Part shown: positions 22,301 to 34,112 of the stretch, piece by piece
Layout: each line of letters opens with the position of its first letter
How positions within the stretch are numbered: the stretch's first letter is position 1
From: Melampsora larici-populina 98AG31
Taxonomy: Eukaryota; Basidiomycota; Pucciniomycetes; Pucciniales; Melampsoraceae
Assembly: GCF_000204055.1 (NCBI RefSeq)
Contig: NW_006768819.1
Location: 414,120 to 478,119 of the forward strand
Direction of reading: 5' to 3'
DNA length: 64,000 nt
The notes under the pieces: model-generated
Seen by the model: only the letters and a program-made list of their open reading frames with translations
What the model was told of the DNA's origin: nothing
Database searches by the model: none
Program-made: the position numbers and the translations under genes

Positions 22301-24081
22301 ATAGTTTCTTGCACACCGGCACTACAGGAGTCAAGTCATTGCCTTGATCCTCTGCAAACTTGCATGTCTGATCTTGGGTGATTGGCCACCCAAAGATCCT
22401 TGCAGGTTCACCATTGTCCAATTGATATAACTCTTGTACACAAATCTCCCACTCTATCCATCAAGACTGAACTACAACAATTTACCCCACATCAATATCA
22501 TCATACCAAAATGACTATGATGTTTCAAAGAGGGCATGTGATTTCTGAATCCACATTAAGAACCACAGAAGTTGGTCTTGACTTCAAACTCTTCCTATAG
22601 ATTCAGGTATACATTTTCTAACTCTGATTATCAAGGCATAGTCTAAATCAATTTCAGATTTGTTGATTTTCCTTATTTTCAATCCAAGGTCTGAAATCAA
22701 TTAAGAGAAATATTTGATGTTTCTAAAACACAGTTTTTTTAAGCAGGAATTCATTTTCTTTGAAGGATTCTGACCATCTAAAAATTTGAGAATGTAAAGA
22801 ATATACCAAGTAAAAAGATTCTTTGAAATCAATAGTTCACTTCTCAGTGTTAAAAGTATGTAGATCTAGAAAGTGATGTAAATAAATAACACCGTACCTC
22901 AAAGAATAATCAAGAAAGGCTGTTATTTGTCTTTGCAGAAGTAATCTCAGCATACAATTGAATCAAAAGATTCTTTTCTCAAAATATAAAATCAAACCTT
23001 GAATTGTAAAAAACAGAATGTAAAGCAAATTTGAAGATAAAAGATCTATACATAGATTTTCACAGACACTTGTTTAGGGTATGTTTGGTTGTGATTTCAA
23101 AAATAAATTTTGTTTGACCACTGGTACATTGCCCTAGGTCAAAGGAGTTTTGTTTTGAAATCAAGCTTTTTTTTAAATAAACTCTATTTACAGTACATTT
23201 GAGAAAAATATGTTGTTAAAAGTCCATGGCTCATCTTCTTCTGATGGAAGTTGAACTGATCAATCATCACTTTTCAAGCTTGTAACAGTAATTGAAGAAC
23301 TTGAAGAAAAAAGATAGTAATTGGATAATTCAAAAAATAGATATTTTAAGATATTGAAATGAATGATCACAGAAGTTATCGAACCAAACCGGGTTGCCAA
23401 AAAAACCAGTACACCAGGTTGAACTTTTGGCTGGGAGATGTCAAGAGCTGTCAATCAATGTTAACTTGATACACAAAGTTACTATCAGAAAAGCAACTGG
23501 GTTGACCAGCTTTTTTGGCAACCAGGTTAGGTTTGAGTTAAGTTAGGTGTTGAGATGACATTTTGCCTTGTAGTCCAAGAAAGAGTTCATCAACAGGAAA
23601 AAAATCATTTTTTGCAGTTTTCCAAAAGGACCTTTTGAAGTCCTTTTGGGACGGGAATCATTTTTTTGTGGACCCGTAACCGCTGCCAAACTATATTTTT
23701 TCTCGGACAGATTTTTCTTCAATTCCAACATTTTTTGGGAAAAAAAACACCAAAAGAAAACACAACAAAACATACCCTTGAGTAATGAAAACAAATCTGC
23801 TTTAACATCTTCAAGCCCTATTGTTTCATTAAAATATTGGTTTAACTAAAATGTTTGCTAATCTTCTTCATATCCAAACACCACAAATCCAACAAAAAGA
23901 ATCAGAAATTTTATATAAAAAAAGACTGTAATTTAAATTTGCATTTGATTTTGAATGTAATAAAAATTGATAAATCCAATTTCAGCTAAAGTTAGATACA
24001 ACACATCTCATACAAAGAAACACACACACCACATCTCCGCACAATGGAAAAACTCTCTCAAAGAAACCTATCACTTCTCTT
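22301..24081. other. Intergenic, 3' of HRD1
   Basis: AT-rich. A 10-bp-stem hairpin (CCAAAAGGAC ... GTCCTTTTGG) lies near 23620-23650. Loose inverted GTTTGG/CCAAAC words near 23080 and 23875 hint at a decayed MITE. No supported gene. Confidence 0.4.
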
Positions 24082-26925
24082 TCATTGTTCTTCAGTTTCT
24101 TTTTCTTTTCCTTTTCCCTTCTTTTCATTCTGACCTTCATCTTTTTCATCTTCACCTAAAGCTCTCTTCAACCTCTTAGAACAGCCATTCATAATCTCTT
24201 GAATTTCAATCATCAATCTCAATTGATCTCTTAATCCATCTTTAACAAAATCTGAATTTTCTTCTAATTGAAACTTTCTAGTGGGTAAAACTATTGAACT
24301 TGGATCAATCTTCAATCCTTCACTTGAAATCAATTGATTTAAGTTTCCAAGTTTTAAACTTTCAGGTACCTTGTAAGTTTCAGTATCAAATAATGGAATC
24401 AAACATGGTAATTCTTGATCCAACATTTTCGTTTCTAATCCTTTTCTTGCTTTATATTCTGATGTGGATGTGCTTGTTGAGGAGGAGGTTGATCGTGGTA
24501 ATAGTGGATCAAATGAATTTGGCAAGTTGAGTGAGCTGGTCGAAAATGGATTAGACACTGGGATGCCAAGGGCTGTAGCAGCTCTAGGCGTGTTATTGGT
24601 AGGAGCTTGGCTATCAGCTTGCTCCGTCGGCAGACTACTGATATCTCCATCACCCAAAGAATCGACAGGTGAGATCGGTGGTGAAGGCCTCATTGTATTT
24701 GCGCTCTCAGGTGGTACTGGGCCAGACTGATAAGGATACTGATATCCAGTAGATCGAGGTACTTGGGCCGAACTAAGGGAATTAGACTGTACAAGCGAAG
24801 GCTGCTGTTCATGTAGAGGATTGACAACTGGAGAAATAGGAGCTGATGGTAAGGATTCATTGCGAGGTTGCATTTGTTGATGATATTGAAGTGGTTGGTT
24901 GAGTAAGATTTCTTGTCTTCGCGCCACTTCTGCTGCACCTGATTTATCTGCAAGCTTTTTCTTTTCGTAATCAGTTAGTGGGGTTTTTCGACCGAGGGTC
25001 GGTGCACTCATGTGATAAGGATATTCACCGAATGAACTAGTGCTATAGGTCGACGGCTGTGAAGGTAGTGAAGGTTGAGGTGTTGAGGGAAGAACTACAG
25101 GTGGCTCAGATGCAGGTGGTACAGCTCTTCTTGGGAGCGTATTAGGTGGGTTAGGGATTTCGAATGAGAGTAAGGGGTTGGGAGGCAGAGGGCCAGAGCT
25201 GCCCGCTAGCTGGTTCTGTTGCATCGGCGGTCTCATCGCTTGTATACTGCTGGCAGAATACTCAGTAAGCCTCAGATCCGGCGTCAGATAACCCATGGTA
25301 TCTAACGGATTGACTAACCGTTGTTGGATTTCACGGGCCCGGTTCGCAGCCTCCTGCCTCGAAACAAGATGTCCGGGCCGAGGCCCTGTTCCGGTACCGA
25401 GGGGCTGAGGTAGTCCACCTTGAGCAGGTGGAACTTGAGGCTGACCGAATGCACCTGCTGCAGGAAGTTGTGGAGCTGCAGCATGTACTGGAGGAGCAAT
25501 GGGTTGACTTTGAAGAACAGGTCGTCGGCTAGAAGAAGATGCAGTATAAGTGCCAAGACCAACAAAGTATAGATGCATTAGACAATTGTGGCGGGAAGGA
25601 AAGGTGACGACAAAGCAAGTCAAAGGGTCCAAAGACCACATACCAAGTCGGACAAGTTTGCTGACGCTCCAGCCAACTTCGAAGGCAATGGAAATGAAAG
25701 ACGTGACCACAAGGAAGTTTTTTAGGAGTATCGTTGGGTCCACCGCCTGCGCCAGCATTCTGAGCTTCGTTAGCTGGTCTTGCCGCATCTGCACGAAATT
25801 CCATATCTTCACGACATATAATACACGTTTTGTCAATCAAAGCATCCATTTCTTCTTGTGTAGCGTTTGGATAGCGTTCATTCATGTTTCGGGTAGCTTG
25901 TCTAAACCTCATCAAGTTATTACACTTGGTTATAAACGACCTTGCAGTGTAATACACATCCCGAATCACGTTGATCGGTAAACCGTAAAAAGTGAGGGTC
26001 AGAGAGAGGAATCCGATGTAAGTGAGTAGTTTGAGAAAATCAGTGCCCAATTCGATGTAGAACACATAAGTTGATTTTTCCTCCCAGTGTTCCTGGGCAC
26101 GGTATTGACCATAAGAGTTGATTAGATATTTGGCTATAATCGATAGACATGTGACAGACATGATGATGTACTAAGAACACATTTCATCAGATATTGATTA
26201 TTGACCAGTCAATAAATGTGAGTTTGATGTGACTTACCTCCATCTCAAACATCAAAATCACACTTGCTCCTTCAGAAAGAATAGATTCAGTTGCATAGGC
26301 AATGAGCAATAGATCGGTAATCCATATAAGTGACAATACACTAATCATTCGAGCGTGAAATAATCGTCCGGGTGGAGTGGGAGATTGATCCATCTGAATG
26401 AAACAGAATGGGTTTGAGAGTCAGTGAGGTGAAATCAAAGAATCAAGAATAGTGACTGAATAAGGAAGAATTAGTAGGTTACCCATTCGACTCGATCCGA
26501 TGCCAACCAGTGGAAACATTTGACAAAGATCAAACTAATGAATAAGACGACAAATGTTGTATCAAACTCATCCCGAAACATCGCCAAGGCAAGTAGAGTC
26601 TCAGTGACGGTGAACCATAGTCGATCATGCAATCTTCCTATTTCGATTGACCTCAGGTTTCCGAAGAAGATTGATTGAAGGACCTTTGAAAGGATGACGG
26701 TACAGAAGATTCCAAAGTTACAAAGGATCTGGTATACGACATAAACTGATTTAAGCCAATGATCAATCAAGGATAGAAATCTATTCAACAGCTTACCATC
26801 ATACATGCATTGCTCTTACTCAAGTAAACAGATGCACTATAAAAGTTGGATCTCTGTCTGAAGGCTGACAAGATAGCCGAAGTGGCGAAAAGGGTTGAAG
26901 CAGCTCCATAGACGGCCAATCGCAT
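24082..26925 (-). CDS. HRD1: HRD1/synoviolin-type RING-H2 E3 ubiquitin ligase of ER-associated degradation
   Basis: Five exons: 26925-26797, 26728-26483, 26393-26238, 26170-25644 and 25528-24082 (introns 68, 89, 67 and 115 bp), 834 residues. The N-terminal third is a multi-spanning membrane region with family signatures: IFFGNLRSIEIGRL, WFTVTETLLALAMFRDEF, FVKCFHWLASDRVEW, and SILSEGASVILMFE. A cytosolic RING-H2 follows at about 293-353 (CIIC, LPCGHVFHFHC, QQTCPTC) after RNMNERYPNATQEEM. The ~480-residue tail is Pro/Gln/Ser-rich and probably disordered, ending in a Lys/Glu-rich segment. It acts in the ER membrane with HRD3 to retrotranslocate and ubiquitinate misfolded proteins. Residues CR of the RING C-terminus are completed across the last intron. 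An ~25-residue Ala/Gly-rich insertion sits between the second and third zinc ligands. Confidence 0.95.
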
Positions 26926-28500
26926 AGCTAAGGACGTTCAGAATATGAACTGTTGAGCTTGATGATGAGATGATATTTATATTTCGATTGGATGTTTGAT
27001 GATGTTGCTGTTGACCTTGGCGAATGAGGTTTAATAATGAGGTTTGAAGGTGTTTGATGGTGAAGATGATGAATGGAAATTGCTCAGAGTCTACATACAA
27101 ATTCATCAATTACATGTCTCAAAGTCACATAGTTGACACGTCGATACTTATAACTTCGATCGTTATGCTACAACTTAAAGCCTTGAGCATCAGTTGGTGT
27201 CAAAAGCAAAGGATCAAGAGAGCCCTTTCTGATCAGTCAATTCGATTTTAAAAATCCAAAAAACGGATGCCAAGTACATTTTACCAGAAGTTGTTAACAT
27301 GTCTCGATATTTGCATTTTCGAAAAAAAGACTTGAGCAATCCGCATCAAGATCAAAACTAAGTCAACTTATCAAGCCTTCTTCCACTCATAAATCGATGA
27401 ATAGATATTCTCTCAGAACTTATTATATTGGTGTTTTTCAAAAGAATCAGGGCCCAACACTTTGGATTTATGTTCTTTGACTTTGCTCAACTTTTACCGT
27501 GTAGTGAGTAAATACTATGTACAATTTCGCAAAAAGTGACTCTGTACTTTCAGAGGTGAGTGTGAGAAATCACGAACCAGAGTCTAACATGAGTTAAGAA
27601 GTATGCAGTGTAGAGTTGATGATTTGTGGCAACGGTTATGATGCAGATTCGAAAGAACTATGCAAAGGAATCAAAATTGCAAGTTTGGCGAGAAAGTTGA
27701 TTGACTGAGAAAAGGAAAAGATTCAAGTCCATAGAACAAAGCAATTTCAAATTTCTACGCTGCCAAGAAACACCTCGTCACTCGGGTGGATAGATCCGAG
27801 TTGTTTTCCTCTTTGCAGTGTGCGCCCTTACCACCGGTGACCCTTAGTTTTGTACCCTCGGAGACTAGTCGGAGTACACCTGCCCGAGAAATGACTCCAA
27901 GCTCTGGCATCTAGCCTTGGCCCTTGTTCAAACGGAAAACCCTCAACAAAACCGGCTGAGGGCATATCCCTTGCGAGGCATCTAGGTTTACATTCGAGAG
28001 CATCTCGGATCTTCAACTCCGATGGATCTTGATTGTTGATTTTTTTACGCATTGCTTAATGCTCCTTGCCTCAATTCTGAAGAGAAGTCAAGCCGGTTTT
28101 GTGGAGGCAGTGCGAAGGGATATCTAGTCTAGCTTACGAACAACTTACCTCAGCAACGTCCCACGCTCACTCCTGGCGAGTGCATAGTCGAGTTTGTACC
28201 TGGTGTGAAATGACTTTATCGTGTGTTCCTTCGGAAAATTTGAGATCGGAGCAGCGATGCAACAATTTCAATGAGTGACTTTCTGCCAAGAGGTGCTGAC
28301 AGGATTTGAACATGAATCTTTGACTCAAAGCCAACTTCCAAGCGCTGACTCTTGAACTTTTACGTGAACTGTTCTGTCATGACCACATGAACGCGACTGA
28401 TTCATAAGGTCACACTTGAGAGGGTTTCTCACGGAACTAGCAATTACCACACGGTTGCAAGGTCTTGGCAGTCTCGGACGCGTATGTTATGTTTTGACTA
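26926..28500. other. Intergenic between HRD1 and the secreted-protein gene
   Basis: No supported gene. It contains the HRD1 promoter (right of 26926). Frames such as 27828-28052 on the minus strand lack recognisable features. Confidence 0.5.
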
Positions 28501-28523
28501 AAGACGACAAACAACAAGGGGGT

Positions 28524-28701
28524 GCTGGAGTGACGAGCACCGGCCGTACGCACTCAGCTCGAGTATATAAGGAGAGGTCTGGGAGGGCGGTTTGTTTCTC
28601 CAGACCATCACATCGTCCATCAACCACAAGCTCACTCACAAAACTCAGTATCTTAGATCTATCTACCACGTTCCAAAAACCATCATAACCTTTTTACCAA
28701 A
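28524..28701 (+). promoter_or_regulatory. Conserved promoter/5' UTR of secreted-protein gene 1
   Basis: From GCTGGAGTGACGAGCACCGG through the TATA box (TATATAA at 28564-28570) to CAAAACTCAGTA (28651) this ~130-bp block is almost identical to the block at 42773-42901 upstream of the paralogue at 42953. The TATA-to-ATG distance is ~138 bp (140 there). Confidence 0.8.
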
Positions 28702-29186
28702 ATGCAATTCGGTCTCAAGTTCTTCACTCTGCTTGCTCTTGTTGCGCTTGTTGGCTCTACTGTAGGACAACGTGAGTCACCACTGAAGCTTTCTTTTGAG
28801 ATTGCCCGGCTGACTCTTTTGTTTTTTCTTCTCTAGCTGTGGCCAATGCGGAAGGTAAGGTTGCATAGATTTGAATGTCGACTCTTGATCATTTACTAAT
28901 CTCTTTCTCCGTAGCTGCTGGTGAAACTCTCTTGGTAAAACGATGGAACCAATGGAACACAGCCTGGGGCCGAAATGTGTTTCTCCGAAATCAACACTGG
29001 GCAGTGGGCACTCAAGCAATCCCATGGGCACTCGGGTTGATAAACAAACAACCTGTCGGTTGGCACAATGGGGGGTGGTACAGTGTACCCCTAAACGTGT
29101 TCCCCAATGGTGTGCTGCCTACGAACCCCGTTCTCCCAAACTTCGGTTCCTTCATTAACAGCGGCCCCCCAGCCGGCTGGTTCTAA
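28702..29186 (+). CDS. Small secreted Trp-rich protein 1 (Kex2-type precursor, candidate effector)
   Basis: Three exons: 28702-28771, 28837-28854 (an 18-nt microexon) and 28915-29186, 119 residues. Signal peptide at residues 1-23 (MQFGLKFFTLLALVALVGS core), then a 16-residue pro-segment ending LLVKR, a Lys-Arg site for Kex2-type protease. The mature part (~80 residues) starts WNQW, has eight Trp, no Cys and a GWF C-terminus. No known domain recognised. Paralogues lie at 41435-41879 and 42953-43397; signal, pro-segment, introns and promoter are far better conserved than the mature peptide (shared: WNQW, GLIN, LPNF). Likely secreted; an effector role is inference from this architecture. A further intron in the 3' UTR (GTGAGT near 29239 to CAACAG near 29292) is likely. 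Confidence 0.85.
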
Positions 29187-31159
29187 ACCACGCGTTTAAT
29201 AACCCTTCCTTTCACATAGGTCGAAAACTGTGAGTATCTTGCTTGAATTCGAATGACGGGTAAATACTGACATGGAAATTTGTTCCAACAGTATGTCATG
29301 CTTCGCGTCCATCTGTTCTGAGCTTATATCCTCTGGATCTTCAGCTCGCAATATGAACATTTTCTCTTCATTTTCTTCTGGTTTTGTTATTCAAGCCTTT
29401 ATCGATTCCTGTCATTGATTCACGATCCCGTTCACATTGTCGCTTCTTTATGTACTGAATCCTTACGGTCGTCTGTTGAATGTTTTTTACTTGTTCTATT
29501 GTGTTGTTCACGTGTCTTCAGCCATCAATCAGATATCATTGTGCTGTATTGCCATACAAGTCACTAAGTAACCGTGAGTGTTGAGAGGTTGCTCAGCTGT
29601 GAGTATGTTTTAGCATCTTTTGCAAAACCTCACTTGTGTCGGTCAATCGCTTCATATTTAACATGTTGAATATGTCTTTGCATTTTGTGGCGCATAACGA
29701 ACTCTTCATTATGCTGGATAAGATACCGCACGTGCCACAGCATTCATCATTTCAAGATGAAATGAATTGATTGAATCTTAATGCTCGGGATCGACTCAGA
29801 GAGAAGTAGTTTGATATTTTCTAAGTTAGCCATCAAACCGAGTTTACCAATTTATTAAAAATGGTGAAGATGTTACGATTGAGTTTAAGGTCCAGCCTTT
29901 AGCAGATGAACATCAATCACTAAGCAGTGAAATACAAATAGAATCAAAACTTCATTCTTAATTTTCATAATAACGGTCAACAACAAGCATCATCATCAAC
30001 AAAAACAACAGATAATATTCTCACAATACGCTTACAATGATTCCTTCTGGTCAATACCTTTTGATCTCATTCATTCAAATGATCCAGAAGTTATGCAACT
30101 GATTTTGTTTTAACCATGTATTCAGATTTTTCAAAAATTGAAGTTAAGAATAAGTTGATGGAAATCGATGGGGACGAATTGTAAACTATCTTTCTTCTTG
30201 TTCCTTGAATATGGTGGTCATCATCAGAACATAAGGCAATCCAATGATGAAGGAATCAAAAGTTGCGGCAACGGCAAGTCGATTCATGAAAACTTTCACG
30301 AACCTCATGTGGGTTTCGTTTGGGCTAATCTCGCCTTCGGAGCCTCAGGTCACCCCGGGCTATTGTTGGGTTGGATAAAATCTCGGACTGGTTTCAACTT
30401 GTGAAGATCGTCCTGAGATTGAGGATTTACCCAGGTCTCAGAGCTTAGTAGGATTCTTTTCAAAACTTGCTCTTGCTTGTGACGAGATACTCATTTCAGC
30501 TCTCCATTTAGAAACTTTCTCTCGCTCTCAGCCTCAATAAATATATATGTCTCATATGGCAGTATAGGAACTACATCTCGTACACTCCGTAATGTGATAC
30601 TCGAGTGCGCTCCTGAAGAAACTAATGGATTGGTTCCTTTTGACGACGCAATTCAAATTGAGATCTTAGCATGCTACAAATGACCCCCCATATGAATTTG
30701 TACGTCCCGAAATGGTTGGTGATGATCGAATTTTTTAATTTGCTGCGTACTAATCAAAAATTACCCAACGAAGCTCCCCCACTCAGATCGAGCTCTTTGT
30801 GTATCACATTACCTCGAGTCTATTCATCTGAACGGCCTTACCCACCACCTTCACCTCAACCTTCAGCTATTTGAAGGAATGACTCTTGCTTAGCTAGAAG
30901 AGCATTCAAAAATCAAAACTTCCTATTTGAGCATTGTTTTCAAAATCTACAGCAAAAACTTCAAGGTCTCAAAAGCTTATTGCATCATCTTACAAGCACT
31001 CGATATCTTTTTCTCATCCAAACAATCTAGATCTACTCATTACTCGCGAAGCAAAGACTTACTCGCATCACCACCTTGGAATGGAAATACAGTAATGTTA
31101 TTCAATTCAATTGGTCAAACTTGGTTAGAACAATCCCAACAGAATGAACTCCAAGAAAC
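29187..31159. other. 3' flank of secreted-protein gene 1 and unassigned region
   Basis: 29280-29550 is homologous to the 3' flank of the paralogue at 43480-43740 (GCTCGCAATATGAACA, CTGTTGAATGTTTTT, AATCAGATATCA shared). Beyond that are several unlinked frames (30168-30404, 30671-30874, 30927-31187). They might be remnants of a broken gene; I cannot identify a family or join them. Confidence 0.4.
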
Positions 31160-31167
31160 TTGCACTT

Positions 31168-31283
31168 CAATCTCATCAGTTTATTAGTTGGTGTTGATTT
31201 GGGAAGTTTGGTATCATTTACTTTCACTCCTTTAATCAGATCATCAACTTCTCATCTCACAACTTACTCATCACCTAATTTGT
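31168..31283. repeat. Direct repeat, partner at about 33430-33545
   Basis: Both copies contain TTGGTGTTGATTTGG, ATTT(A/G)(C/A)TTTCACTCCTTT, AGATCAT(C/G)AACT and ACTCATCACCTAATTT-like blocks in the same order over ~115 bp (roughly 80 percent alike by eye). Neither flank shows a known element. It is probably part of an unrecognised interspersed repeat. Confidence 0.55.
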
Positions 31284-31500
31284 TCACAGATCAAGAGAAA
31301 AGCTTTGTTGGAATCAGTCATTTGATTCCAAAACTTACAAGATCATTCAATAGTTTTATTAATCCAATTTTCAGGTTTTGTTGTTCTTTTTTTGAGGAAA
31401 CCCCGATTGATCAAATACCACTCACTTCATTTATCAACATCAACATCAACGCTTCACTTCACTTCACTTAACTTCATTTCCAACACAAGAATATTGAAGA

Positions 31501-32068
31501 TGGAAAATATAGATAACACCACTTCAGCAACTAATGTGAGTAAACTTCCTCAAATCTCATCAATACATATCATACAAACTCTTATTTCTCCAAGAAGATT
31601 GATCCTTTTCAAGTGCTTGATCACTTGACTCAACTGTTTTGATTGCTTTTCTCTGAATCAGGACAGTAAACAAGAACCTAAATTACACTTTGAAACCTTG
31701 GTTGAAGTTGATTTATATAAGTTCTTGATTGTTCTGTCTCTGCATGTCTTCAACCTCCAACTGCACACTGAAATCCATCTCAACTCAGTCTCTCTGCTCA
31801 ATCTGCTGTGGCTGATTCTCCCAAGTATGGTATGGTTATTAAGATCCACAAAGCTTGGACTGGTAATTTTCTTGGTAATTATGGTGTAGATGGACATCAT
31901 TTGAAGAAGAACCGTTTACCTTATATCAATCCTCTCAAGTTCTTTGCTGCTATCCCTGTCATGAATGGTACCATCTTTGAAGCAGTCTTGAGTGAAAATG
32001 ACTACAAGGTTATTCAAAGAGATTCACCTCTATATCTCTGGTTAAGCACTTTCATCTCTTTTGACTAA
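31501..32068 (+). other. Possible gene fragment, unknown family
   Basis: An ATG at 31501 opens MENIDNTTSATN followed by a GTGAGT donor-like site. A separate frame ending 32068 reads AWTGNFLGNYGVDGHHLKKN and LSENDYKVIQRDSPLYLW, which looks protein-like rather than random. I could not join them into one model or recognise them; retroelement gag or a captured fragment are both possible. Confidence 0.25.
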
Positions 32069-32311
32069 CCTGCACTTTATCCTTGGACTCATTCAATTGT
32101 TTTACCTTTACTCTAGCTCTACCAGTCTTGGTATCTGCATGTTACTACTCCTCTCAGGTTGATGGTTGATTGCACCATTGTGGGATGCAGACAGTTCCTC
32201 ATGCCAAACTATGGATTTAACATAAACATACACTCAAGCCATTGATCTCTTGGGCTAGACTTGAAATAATTCGATGCGGATTTTAATCTACGCAATAGAG
32301 CATAAGAATAA

Positions 32312-32479
32312 CCTGGACAGACAGGTGTAAGTACGGAGCTCTATGAAAAGACTCGAATAGATGTAAGGAGACTGGCGGAAGAATTCAACGCCTTCCCTGG
32401 ACAGACAGGTGTAAGTACGGAGCTCTATGAAAAGACTCGAATAGATGTAAGGAGACTGGCGGAAGAATTCAACGCCCTA
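32312..32479. repeat. 84-bp tandem duplication (2 copies, nearly exact)
   Basis: Unit starts CCTGGACAGACAGGTGTAAG at 32312 and at 32396. On the plus strand it keeps a frame (VSTELYEKTRIDVRRLAEEF, 28 codons per unit) that runs on to RRDEHTTR and a stop at about 32551, but no ATG precedes it. On the minus strand each unit ends CTGTCCAG, and the outer copy is followed by GT. Confidence 0.85.
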
Positions 32480-34112
32480 CCTGCGGATGAGCAGGAGTAC
32501 AAAAAAGGACGGAAAGACTATTTGAGACGTGATGAGCACACAACCAGATAAACAGTGATAAAGTTAGGGGAAGTGAAAATACGTACTCTTGAGCTATCTT
32601 TTCCTAACGGTGAGGAAGGAAGAGAGAGCTCGAGAGAGAGAGCGTATATGTGGAAAAGTTCAACACACAAATAATCATACTAGAAGAATTCAGCAAGGGG
32701 TATGAAACAACTTCATAGTTGAACGCGCACAGGAAATAAAGGAACTATTCTCAAAGAGGAAAGACACGCTCCATTCAGACACATAGACCATCTCACATTC
32801 CAACCACCATCCTGATTCGGAGAATCCAGTTCAATCCAGATTACCTTACTCCTTTGCTTTGAAACCATCCCTCATTCTCTGATCACATCATGTACACACT
32901 CCCTTCCAACTACCAGAACTCGAATTGTTACACACACACATATGTCTTGATTGTGAAGGACTTGAAAATGATGCATATCCTTTCTACCACAACAAGACTG
33001 ACTTGTGCAATGCTTATCCAACCATGTTGAGTTAGTTAACCTGTCCTGGCAATTGCTGCCCTTCAATAGGGTTAATTTAAAGTTTTTAATTGTTCTATCT
33101 CTCAATTTGATTTAAAACCAATAGAAATCATGACTCCAATTTTCAATCTGCCTTTGATAGCCTCTTTTTGTTTTCAATATATATACTGAGACCAAAACCC
33201 ATGAAGAAGAAGAAAAAGTCGTTCTGAAACCGTCAGTCTTTCTCTTTTCTCTCTTTGTGATAGACTTTATATGGGCTTATTAGCATTTTGAATTTCTGAT
33301 TTTGAACTACAGTTGAGCCAAACTTTTCAAATTAGATGAAGACACTGGGGAATGACGGATCCACTTTGGCCAAGAATACCAATGCTACACCTGCTCATGG
33401 AGTGCAAAAAGGGAATTCACATTTTTATCTCATCACTTTATCACTTGGTGTTGATTTGGAAAACTTGCTTCCATTTGATTTCACTCCTTTGATTAGATCA
33501 TGAACTCTTCATTTCTCAGCTTACTAATTACCTAATTTTTCAATATGTCACTTTTTGTTTGCTCAATTTTGAATTAGATTGAGAACAAGATAGACCATGC
33601 CCGTCAGATGATCATTTCTAATGAGTTGAATGTGAAAAAGGATAAAGGTCTTGAAGAGAGGGAAAAGAGACTTTAGGATAACTTGCAAAAGATTTGAGCC
33701 AGTAACTAAATCTAACACAATCAATACAAGCCAAGTCCACAGCATAAGGTGCTAATACCAGCATAAAAAGCAATCAAGAATTGGTGAACTTCTGGGAAGC
33801 CAGATTGAGTAACTTCAAAGGAAAACATTTTGATGAAAAATTGTTATTCAAAGAGGATGATATTGAATCAAAGGTCCAATTATTACAACTATCACCTCTC
33901 TTCCTGATTGATCACCACTTGATGAGCAAAAACAAAGTTTACCCCACATGCACTACTCAATTAACTCCTTCAACTGGTTGCATCACATGTTGTCAGAATT
34001 TATTGTGTAATAAGAACTGAAGTGGCAATGTGTTATAAGCAACTGTTGTATTTGGTATAATATCATTTACCGCTCATCTGGTTTGACTGAACATAATCAA
34101 CTTTGGTTTAGC
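32480..34112. other. No gene seen
   Basis: Repeat-derived, AT-rich. It contains a GA-rich tract (AGAGAGAGCTCGAGAGAGAG near 32622), the second copy of the 115-bp repeat (about 33430-33545) and short frames near 33560-34018 (for example VNFWEARLSNFKGKHFDEK) interrupted by the solo LTR at 34113. Confidence 0.4.

Noticed and set aside
22169..22600. Two consecutive plus-strand ORFs
   Set aside because: They fall in and just beyond MITE copy A, whose interior matches a non-coding sequence at 37 kb.
23074..23890. Possible hAT-like MITE with GTTTGG ends
   Set aside because: Only ~13 loosely matching bases, offset at the two ends, and no target duplication.
30131..30182. Resemblance of a short frame (KIEVKNKLMEIDGDE) to the N-terminus of NADP isocitrate dehydrogenase
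   Set aside because: Only about 15 residues match and nothing downstream continues the enzyme; at best a tiny remnant.
30168..31471. String of plus-strand ORFs that might be one intron-rich gene
   Set aside because: No family motif and no consistent set of splice joins; kept only as an unassigned region.
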